A stretch of 64,000 nt of DNA from Gnetum montanum (taxonomy: Eukaryota > Streptophyta > Gnetopsida > Gnetales > Gnetaceae), in NCBI GenBank assembly GCA_015680685.1, contig MNCI01002316.1, positions 311,523-375,522 on the forward strand, written 5' to 3'. The translations under genes and the position numbers were made by a program. The notes beneath the pieces were generated by a model that saw only the letters and a list, made by a program, of their open reading frames with translations, made no database searches and was not told the origin of the DNA. Each line of letters begins with the position of its first letter. Position 1 is the stretch's first letter. Below are positions 55,990-64,000 of the stretch, in pieces.

Positions 55990-58620
55990 AGCTTTTCTTC
56001 CTTGGTTCAGGGATCCTATGCTGTCCATGCTAATGCTCCAATGTTTGATGGAATCAGCACCTCCCATGGACATAGCAATTGCAAAAACATCTGGTTGGCC
56101 TTGACATACCAAGCTGCAAACAGTCGTTGTTCCTCTTCATAGGCTTTGGCTTTATCCTTGTGTTTCTGACAGTCCATGAGCTGTCAAGCCAAATCTACCA
56201 TGAGATCCTTTTATTCTTGGTAGCTAGTCTTGACCACCTCTAATTTAGAATTTTCCAATTCTAATTTATGTAGTATCTTCTTGTGCTCAGCAAATTCTAT
56301 TTCATACTTTGCATAGGTGGTTGCTACCTGCTTTTTCAATTCTGTCTTCAGGAATCCTATTATCAACATGGCCAAGTTGGCATACCACAGGTTTTCCAAC
56401 TCCATGTATTCTATAAGATCTTGTATCTGCAGGTCCCAGCTTTTCATTTCTACTTGGTGGACGAAGGCATAAGTATCCAATATGGCTCGCCAATCAGTGT
56501 TTTGAGCATGGAGTGTGTTAACGTAGGCTTTGGCTATATGGATTTCTTTTTAACCACCTGTTTATACATCCCCACCTAATCTTTGAAGTGCTCTTTGAGC
56601 TACTCATGTTTCTTGGCCTCATTTTGCCATGTGCTTATTTCAATTATAGTCTTTTGACAGATCATGTGTACCTCCTCCATTAAGAAGGTTCTATTTTCTC
56701 TAGCCAAGTGATTCATGTCCTAGTTAACCTTTATTAATTATTCCCGCAATTGTTGAAAATTTTCTTTGAGAAAATTCTTTTGTTTTTCCACTATAGTCAA
56801 CTGAAGATTGTTAGTGGCAAGTTGTTTATTTTCCTCTTGTAAGGCCTTGAGTGCTTTGGCATGTGCATATGTTTGAGCTTGTGCCTTGGAAGCATCCCAA
56901 TTGAACTTTTATTTTTCCTCTGCCAATATTTTATTCTTTGCCAGTAATTTATTCAATTTTTTTGTCCAAAAGGACTTTAGTTGGTCTGCAAGAATGAATT
57001 GGGATAGATCCTACTGTGCAGCTTGCTAGGTGACAAGTCTTTCTTAGAGTCTTTTTAACTCCTCCTTCGCATGCTCGATCCTACCTTCTACCATGACCAA
57101 CTTTTCTTTTGTGGAGATGAGGTCTGACTAAGTTGCTGTGACATCTTGAGAGATGTCAAATAGGGATGTCATCACTTTTCCTATCTACAGTAACCAATCT
57201 AGAACATCCTCATGCTCCATAGGAGTCATCGAAGAATTGACCAAAATTTGAGCATCACATGCTTCTGTAAAATCTACCGGTGGCACAACAGGGACATTGA
57301 ATGATTCTTTTATGTGGTTTGTGATCACTTTTGTGGCTTCCAATGCATCTTTCCACTACTGTGTTACCTTCACTAGTTTTTAATTACACCTAAAAAGATG
57401 CAGCATTCCTAGAGATCTATTATGACTAGTGTGATTTCCCTCCTCTTGTTTGGATATATACCTCACCTTGTGATGATCAATTGAGACCATGGGTTGTACG
57501 ACATCATTGATGACCCTGAAGAGATTGGCCTCATCATGGCTTCCCCAACTAACCATTTTAGCGATGGCCTTGAGATGGCTCATTGATGGTCAATAGTCCT
57601 ACGGTGGCGGTGGTGGCTGATCCGGCTGGCCTGTAATTTGTGTGCTAGGTCCTGCTTCCTATTTTTGCTTAGGCTCTAGTGTCTCACTAGCACTTTTCCT
57701 TGGGGCTGGTGGCTTCAATAATTTAGCAAATGAAGCATTTTGGGCCTTTTTGGGGATGTCATTACTATACCCTAGAATTCCAGTATGTTGGCACAACTTC
57801 CTGATGAGACAAGAAAAGGGTAATGTGAACTTCCCTATCTTGCATTCTTCAAACCACCTCAAAATTTCTATAAGATATTGATAGGATAGGTTGGCATTGA
57901 CCTTGTCCATCAAGATAGCACTTCCTCTAGCCACATATGTGGAAATTTTGTTTAATCCTTTTGTGGGGAAGATGTGCTATGTGCCAATTTTGAAGTAGAT
58001 TCTCTCTTCAAGTGTCAGCTCTCCATATGTTTTGTCTTCCTTGCTGTACGCCCTTTTCAACCATATCTTTCGTGCATCAGCATTGGAACGAGTGGACAAG
58101 TGAGCAACTTTTGGCCCTGTATTTGGAAGATCTAGAACTTTCGAAATGGCTTTGGCATAGAAATCAATAGAAATACCATCAATATCAATGGTGGTGGCTT
58201 CTTCTTTATTGTGCCAAAATTGGTATGTCTCTCTTAGGTACCAATCACCATTTTCGAAGAGAATAGGCCACAGTGGGGACCCTTTAAGTTGGTCCTTGAT
58301 TGCTTTAGGAGAAAACGCCATGAAAGGTCCAAAGTTAAGTTCCACTATCATAGCTGCTGATGTAGACTTTTCATGAATTACCTGAACACATTCCAGAGAC
58401 AACATGAGATGTTGTCCCTATTCAGGTGCTCTACTGTCTCCTCCTTCAGCATGTCCCGATTGCATAGTAACAGGAGGCTCTTGATGGATGCTGAATGATT
58501 ATGCCTCCTATTCTGTGTGTTTCTCAAGAGACACCTGGCCTCTGCCTCTCCTTGGCCATTTGGATGCACCCTGAGAGGGTCCTCCTTGCTATCCTCTTTT
58601 AGGGGCCACCTACAATCACA
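55990..58620 (-). pseudogene. Element B extra ORF (env-like position) with coiled-coil tail
   Basis: Best block 58405-57659 in two overlapping frames: LNFGPFMAFSPKAIKDQLKG, WYLRETYQFWHNKEEATTID, KVLDLPNTGPKVAHLSTRSN, RKIWLKRAYSKEDKTYGELT, RIYFKIGTYHIFPTKGLNKI, KFTLPFSCLIRKLCQHTGIL. Downstream (57500-56000) is a long Lys/Glu/Gln-rich stretch with likely coiled coil, e.g. KKILHKLELENSKLEVVK (56480-56211). The frame is nearly continuous over the first 750 bp, better kept than gag-pol of D or E. It has no visible signal peptide, so an envelope role is unlikely as it stands. Function unknown. Confidence 0.6.
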
Positions 58621-58629
58621 TAGAACTAT

Positions 58630-60960
58630 CTATTAGCAAGGCTATTTACAGAATTTGATTTATACCTTACTTCCTACCTTAATAGATTCATTTCTTGTTT
58701 TTGTGATTCAAAGTTAGAGACTTTCACAAAAGTTCCCCTAAAAGTTTTGATATTGGGCCCTATTTTGATTATGTGATTCCAAAAAATAATTTTTATGGTC
58801 TAGGTAAAGAGATAAAATTAATTTGGCAACCGTTTCTAACAATTTTAAGGTCACTTACCCTTATGATATCCTTTGGGCAATGATGAATTTCTACAAAACT
58901 ATGTGCAAATTAGAATGTAGCCTTCCCCCACAACTAAGTTAAACACTTCAGGTTTAAGTAAGTTCAAGTGGAATGACAATCAGAGCATTAATGGGCAAGT
59001 TATAGATGTTTGAATGGTGGGTGCGCAAGCTTGACAATACATGGAAGAAAATTTCAATAATTCCCCTCGCATGAACAGTGAAGAATGATGTTGATGTGCA
59101 TTGGGGGGGGGGGGCATATATATACTATTTATAGATGCAATATTGCGTACCAAATAACGAGGATATCATGTTAGACCCAATATCAGGTACACAATATTGT
59201 GTCCCTTTGAAAATAGGATACTTGGCAAAATTGATGAATTTTCAAATTTCCAAGGCCAAAAATGAAGGATTTAAGGTTAATTTGAAAGCTCTAGGGTAAC
59301 ATTGAAGAGACCTAAAGGCACCAATGGTGTAATGAGGTGGAATGTAATAATGAAATTCATGAATAGCATGAGGAAAAAGGACATGTAGTGGTGCACAGGA
59401 ATGTTTGAATTAGAATGATGATAAAGGAAAATATAATTGTAGAAATTTAATACTTGGAGGATGTAAGATGATGTGGTGATGTGCAAAGACTGCAAATTAC
59501 AAGAGTTACACAAGTGGGTCCTCCCCAAAGTAGGTTTCTACCTATCATGCCCTTACATAAACACACCTAAAAATGTTTGTAGGCACTAAAAGGATTAAAT
59601 GTAATCCACACTAGTTTCATAGCAAAACACACATATGTAGATACCACATTCGTGAGGTAGGAATTCAATGTTACATAAGACACAAATCAAAAATACATGA
59701 ATAGCAAGATGAGGTGAATTGTAGAAGGGATTGCAAAGATGAGGACATGAGGTAATTGACCTAGGGCATAATGAATCCTGAGTGTAGGTCATGATTAATG
59801 GGTCATTAGCCTATCACTCCAAAATCAAGACCAAGTCCATTCCTCTTATCAGTGACATCACATTATTTCATCCAATGATGGGCAACCATAAGAGCACCAT
59901 AACAGCAAGGAGTACAATCACTTGGCATTTTGTCCAAGGGAGGAGTCATTTGGAATTTCTCTACAGCATAAAATTTTTTTTTTCTTGATCTTTTCTTGGC
60001 GTTTTCCTCTCTCTTTTTTTCTAGCTACTTTGGCACTTTGTTTTTCCCAACAATGAATCGGAGAAGCCACCAACCTTCAGGCATGGATGCATGTCTTTCT
60101 AGTGGGATCCCCAAAACAACATTGAGTTTCTTTATTGAGTGCATTCATTACTCTTACTTTCATTTTTTGTTAGATCTACAAGGATCTTAGTACAACCAAG
60201 CTACATGATAGCACTGATAGATGTCACCAAAAGAATCCTCAAAACCCCTTAATGTCACATCTTGGCCATTCCTACTTAGTCCATCATTCTTCACTCTGGG
60301 CATAATGAGCATAAAGTTACTTTAAGTTTTTATGATGACAAGAATATCATCATACCCAGAGTAGAACCTCTTATTAATATAATGGATGGATGGATGTTGT
60401 GGACTTGCTGTCCAAATAATTAGTCACCTGAGACTTGATAGCATAGAACAACACCTCAGCCAACGAGTCACATGAGTGTTTTATTCATCAATGAGATTAC
60501 CCATAAAAAGATAAAAAGATGAAACAATAAATAAAAATAAAAAATAAAAAATTGAAAGATGAAATATTGGAAAACAAAAAATTGTAAAATTGAAGAAAAG
60601 AAAAAACATTTATTAATTCTACTTCTTAGAATGGAGGATATCCCCCATAACTAAAATTTTGATCATGGTAAGAATTAATAAATGGAAGGTTTGGATCCAT
60701 GCATTTTGGAAATATTAAGACTCAATCATATCCAAACCATTAGGTGTCTTTTGATGTGGTGGTTGGAATGTATCCAAATTAGGGTTCATACACTTGATTT
60801 AAGTTGACATAGTGGGGCAAGTTATAAGATGTGGTTAATCAATAAAGAGTTGACCCACTATGGCACCCATGACTGTGAGATGGTATGCAAGGATCCATAT
60901 GTCTCACGATGTAGTTATATTCATTGGGCCACATGGTAGTTGGAGTATTGATTGGTAACC
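58630..60960 (-). other. Element B non-coding spacer
   Basis: No coding signal. Shared boxes: AAGTGGGTCCTCCCCAAAG (59512-59530), CACTTGGCATTTTGTCCAAG (59930) and GGATGGATGGATGTTGTGGA (60388). Contains the LTR-U3-like module at 59115-59245 and a G12 run at 59103-59114. Confidence 0.6.
59115..59245 (-). promoter_or_regulatory. LTR-U3-like module inside element B, upstream of the extra ORF
   Basis: On the minus strand: TGATGA-like end and the complement of CTTGGCAAAATTGATGA (59221-59237), then GATATC/AATATT-type motifs (59136-59205), then a TATA box (complement of TATTTATAG, about 59126). This is the same order as in the family I LTR U3, but the rest of the LTR is absent. Transcription from it would run towards the extra ORF. 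Confidence 0.45.
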
Positions 60961-60987
60961 ATGATAAGGTAATAGAAGGCATTGTGT

Positions 60988-62376
60988 TCAAGGAGGCAGA
61001 TGCATCATAGCGTTGAACTTGCGATGGATTAGGTGATGTAGTGGTTTTGGAAGCATGTTGTCTCTTTCTTTGGTTGTGCCTAAAGAAAGGACACTTTCGA
61101 CATTTGGAAGACCTCTACTATTGTTGACCATAGTAGCACAAGTAATGTTGGTGGATTGGTGATGTGGTGTAAAACCTTTTGGCATAATTAGTGGTGATGT
61201 AGAAGGAGGTGAAGCATGAGAATATTGAGGGTGAGGAGAAGTGCAAGGAACATGAGGTGGTGATCTTGCGGGAGAGGACATGCGTTGATAGTACTTAGGA
61301 GAATGATAATGATGTGGTGAGATAAAGGATGTTGACCCAGTTGGGGAAACANNNNNNNNNNNNNNNNNNNNNNNNNNNNNNNNNNNNNNNNNNNNNNNNN
61401 NNNNNNNNNNNNNNNNNNNNNNNNNNNNNNNNNNNNNNNNNNNNNNNNNNNNNNNNNNNNNNNNNNNNNNNNNNNNNNNNNNNNNNNNNNNNNNNNNNNN
61501 NNNNNNNNNNNNNNNNNNNNNNNNNNNNNNNNNNNNNNNNNNNNNNNNNNNNNNNNNNNNNNNNNNNNNNNNNNNNNNNNNNNNNNNNNNNNNNNNNNNN
61601 NNNNNNNNNNNNNNNNNNNNNNNNNNNNNNNNNNNNNNNNNNNNNNNNNNNNNNNNNNNNNNNNNNNNNNNNNNNNNNNNNNNNNNNNNNNNNNNNNNNN
61701 NNNNNNNNNNNNNNNNNNNNNNNNNNNNNNNNNNNNNNNNNNNNNNNNNNNNNNNNNNNNNNNNNNNNNNNNNNNNNNNNNNNNNNNNNNNTTTCCATTC
61801 TTGGATTTGTCTCCTCAAGGTTGACACTCTTGCATAGGTTTGATATCTTTCATTAAAGAGCTCTACCATTGTCAGCCAATGTTGAATTGATTTTGGTCTT
61901 AAGAACCTGTACCATACTTTTTCTTGGCCAACAAGTATCGTAGGAAAGAGCTTAATTTTTTGCCACCCATTATCAATATTGTTCCATACATAGGCATCAT
62001 GGAAAGCTTGTAAATGATGTTGTGAATCTAAATCATAGCCTCTTGAAAATTTGGGAAAGTTGTTTAAATCAAGCCTAGGTAGACAACTTTCCCTTCGATG
62101 CTTGAGAGATATTTGAATAGCCTCTTGTATATGCATTAGCCTCTTAGTGACCAGTAGGGGTTCATCGTCACTAGGTAGGTTATGAATTTGTGAGCTGGGA
62201 CGATGTTGTTTTTGTTTATGTACATAGGAGACCCCTGCATAAGATTGAGTACTCCAAACTTCATCTTCATCATCATATAATTCGTTGGTTCTCCAATGAA
62301 TTGCCTTACTAGTTGTTGTGTTGTCATAGTCTTGTGAGAGAGACATTGTGATGAATTGTGTGTGGCTTATTTGCAA
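60988..62376 (-). CDS. Element B gag (frame open across an N gap)
   Basis: A single minus frame from ATG 62376 to a stop near 60988, open except for the unknown stretch 61352-61791. N-terminal SLSQDYDNTTTSKAIHWRTN, core LDLNNFPKFSRGYDLDSQHH, WNNIDNGWQKIKLFPTIL, KVWYRFLRPKSIQHWLTMVE, RYQTYARVSTLRRQIQEWK. After the gap comes a Pro/His/Ser/Tyr-rich tail (VSPTGSTSFISPHHYHSPKY). The zinc knuckle seen in A and E would fall in the gap. This is the least damaged gag of the window. The stop is not followed by protease or RT. Confidence 0.75.
   Translation of the reverse strand: MQISHTQFITMSLSQDYDNTTTSKAIHWRTNELYDDEDEVWSTQSYAGVSYVHKQKQHRPSSQIHNLPSDDEPLLVTKRLMHIQEAIQISLKHRRESCLPRLDLNNFPKFSRGYDLDSQHHLQAFHDAYVWNNIDNGWQKIKLFPTILVGQEKVWYRFLRPKSIQHWLTMVELFNERYQTYARVSTLRRQIQEWKXXXXXXXXXXXXXXXXXXXXXXXXXXXXXXXXXXXXXXXXXXXXXXXXXXXXXXXXXXXXXXXXXXXXXXXXXXXXXXXXXXXXXXXXXXXXXXXXXXXXXXXXXXXXXXXXXXXXXXXXXXXXXXXXXXXXXXXXXXXXXXXXXXXVSPTGSTSFISPHHYHSPKYYQRMSSPARSPPHVPCTSPHPQYSHASPPSTSPLIMPKGFTPHHQSTNITCATMVNNSRGLPNVESVLSLGTTKERDNMLPKPLHHLIHRKFNAMMHLPP
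61352..61791. other. Assembly gap, 440 N
   Basis: Run of N in gag of element B, covering the presumed zinc knuckle. Confidence 1.
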
Positions 62377-62460
62377 TTACTTTCTTTCTAAAAGTTATAT
62401 CATCAGGGATTTATTACAATGATCTTGGATGATGTAACTAATCTAAATGACTGGAACCAT

Positions 62461-62477
62461 CCTTGGCAATAGTGCCA
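62461..62477 (-). promoter_or_regulatory. Primer-binding site of element B
   Basis: Minus strand TGGCACTATTGCCAAGG, one base from the LTR; tRNA-Asp-like with substitutions. Confidence 0.75.
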
Positions 62478-62478
62478 A

Positions 62479-63323
62479 TGATGAGTAGCTAGGTACCCCT
62501 ACACTCAACCATATGAATACGAGCATGTATGCATGATCTAGTCAAACTCCACAAACAGACTAGTTGTGGTATCTAGATAGTTACACATTGATCATAGTTT
62601 GTTGTCTTCCCACCTAGACTAGTATTCACTTATCATGTATGGTTTAGTCCATGGTGAGGTGTATGATATGATTTCTATCACTAGGCTACTCTTGGAGACA
62701 ATGGAAAATAATCTTCATTAGAGTAAGAAGCAATAGGAAACGAAGTCTAACTAGCCTAAGTGCAATGAGCATTTGTCCTTAATCATCTGTACGCATCTTG
62801 GACCTCATGTACTACTTCTAGGATTACCAAGTGCACATTACTTAAGCACTCCTAAATACGCTACTGGGTTACCAAGTAGTCACACTTCAATGTTCGTGAT
62901 TAAGTCGTACTCATTCTACATTTAACAACAAGCACAGTAAATGACGGTAAAGAAATATTAATTAAGAAAATGATAAATAAAAATAACAATTAAATAATTA
63001 AAACTAAGTGAATGCTGTAATGATGGAGTAATCTTGATCTTTATTGTTGATCATGTGCGTGTCCAAGTATGTCACACTCAAATAAAGGTTTCATACAATT
63101 ACAATCATCACACTGCAGGCATGCATTGGAGAAAGAATTAAAATGGATTGAAAATTGACAAAAAAGATCCTACTCTAATACTAACTAGCTCTCTCTTTCT
63201 TATGCACCTGAATGTGGTATTTATAGGCTTACACAGGACCCATGATATCATTATCCAAGCTGCAATATTGCGTACTCGATATCGAGGATCTGATATTAGG
63301 GCCTGGGAAAACATGATTCATCA
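62479..63323 (-). mobile_element. 5' LTR of element B (family I)
   Basis: 845 bp from TGATGAGTAGCTAGGTACCC to CATGATTCATCA. TATA box at 63218-63225 (minus TATAAATA); U3 motifs GATATCATTATCC and CTCGATATCGAGGATCTGAT at 63243-63296. Followed by target duplication ACATT (63324-63328). Confidence 0.88.
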
Positions 63324-63328
63324 ACATT

Positions 63329-64000
63329 CATAGGGAAATTCTTTTAGTTTGTTTTCATAGTTTTAGCAATAGAATGTAGTTGTTTGAAATCCTTATTCGA
63401 GTGAAGTGTACTTGGGCATAGTTCATGTCTGAAAATAAAGATCAAGATTTCTTTTCATCATTACAACATCCACTTAGTTTTATTATTTTACTTAGAATAG
63501 TTTTTATTGTTTTCTTAGTTTAATCATTTACATGTCCAATTAGTTTACTTTCCTTTGTTAATTAGTAAGGTGGAATGAGTATGACTAGTTTCAAACATTT
63601 AAGTATAATCATTTGATAATTCTAGTAGTGTTATTGCTTGGTTCACCTAGTAGCATAACACTTGGTAACCCAATAACCATTACATGAGCCCAAGGTGTGT
63701 ACGATAGACCAAGACCAAATGCTCATTGCTATAGGCTAGAGTATATTTACATTACTATTATTACTTAGATTTATATTTTTTATTTTCAACTTTCATTATG
63801 TTTGTAACTATGAATAATCAGAGCCTAACAACATTAGTAATCATATTCCTCACTAAAAGCTAAGCCATACATTTGTACCTCACTAGCTTAAAGTGGGAAG
63901 ATAGTGAACATGAACATAAACTTAATTACTAGCATAATAACATTTCCATCCATGGATTATGATCTGATTGCATGCTAACACTCATGAATTGTATGGTAGA
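63329..64000 (+). mobile_element. LTR C (family II), continuation to window end
   Basis: Continues from 54780 after B. The reverse complement matches D's LTRs (AAGATCAAGATTTC, TTGGTAACCCAATAACC, CTAACACTCATGAATTGTAT). About 35 bp of the LTR should remain beyond position 64000. Confidence 0.75.

Larger units (their letters stand above)
54781..63323 (-). mobile_element. LTR element B (family I), non-autonomous: gag plus extra ORF, no pol
   Basis: 8,543 bp with perfect target duplications ACATT (54776-54780 and 63324-63328), both LTRs, PBS and PPT. The minus-strand order is gag (62376-60988), non-coding spacer, extra ORF (about 58620-56000), 3' LTR. I find no protease, RT, RNase H or integrase motif anywhere between gag and the 3' LTR. 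The interior LTR of C reads straight across when B is removed. It should depend on another element's enzymes, for example D-like ones that share its PBS, spacer and extra ORF. Confidence 0.85.

Noticed and set aside
59103-59114. Run of 12 G as a possible G-quadruplex or regulatory tract
   Set aside because: A single homopolymer is prone to sequencing error and the same position in D and E lacks it.
1-64000. Bacterial-style defence, CRISPR or operon structures
   Set aside because: No regularly spaced repeats with unique spacers, no tightly packed ORFs; the only conserved gene is split by spliceosomal introns.

Overview
This is nuclear plant DNA. It contains one intact split gene whose ancient function is clear, set in several layers of decayed retrotransposons. 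The protein is the plant form of the Moco/URM1 E1 enzyme. Its gene is stretched to about 23 kb by introns of up to 11.9 kb filled with LINEs and SINEs, and about 36 kb of nested Ty3/gypsy-type LTR elements lies beside it. That density points to a large-genome seed plant, and a gymnosperm (conifer-like) genome is my best guess. No sequence comparison could be run.

Layout. (1) 1-3033: 5' LTR, primer-binding site and gag of a minus-strand LTR element (A), inserted into an older plus-oriented LTR (F, 3034-3603). (2) 3604-5315: decayed RTE-like LINE reverse transcriptase with a second truncated 3' end. (3) 5557-28822 (+): the MOCS3/CNX5/UBA4 gene, 11 exons, 479 codons, all junctions GT-AG and in frame. 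Intron 6 holds an L1-type LINE broken by a twin-priming inversion (13124-17363, perfect 17-bp target duplication, itself carrying a solo copia-like LTR) and a near full-length minus-strand L1-type LINE (17889-24145). Introns 1, 2, 8 and 10 hold five copies of one tRNA-derived SINE-like family. (4) 28823-31186: intergenic, with a T-rich degenerate tandem array and a tRNA-Asn-like sequence. (5) 31192-64000: a nested LTR stack. Element D (minus, 31192 to 54618 and beyond) carries gag, protease, RT/RNase H, integrase and an extra env-like ORF. It is interrupted by element E (43045-52942, gag-pol), by two solo LTRs (32655-33348 and 40406-41312), and in its 5' LTR by a plus-oriented LTR C. LTR C is in turn interrupted by element B (54781-63323, target duplication ACATT), which has gag and the extra ORF but no pol.

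How parts relate. A, B, D and E share terminal bases (TGATGAGT-like), a primer site resembling the 3' end of tRNA-Asp, clustered GATATC-like motifs just upstream of a TATA box, a Gag with an unusually short zinc knuckle, and (in B, D and E) a conserved non-coding spacer. B looks like a non-autonomous partner of D-like elements. Every transposon frame I examined is damaged by stops or lost catalytic residues; the only gene I would call functional is the MOCS3 homologue, which should activate and thiolate the small sulfur carriers CNX7/MOCS2A and URM1.

Two N gaps (33153-33267 and 61352-61791) and two single-N joins (31634 and 55605) limit parts of the assembly.
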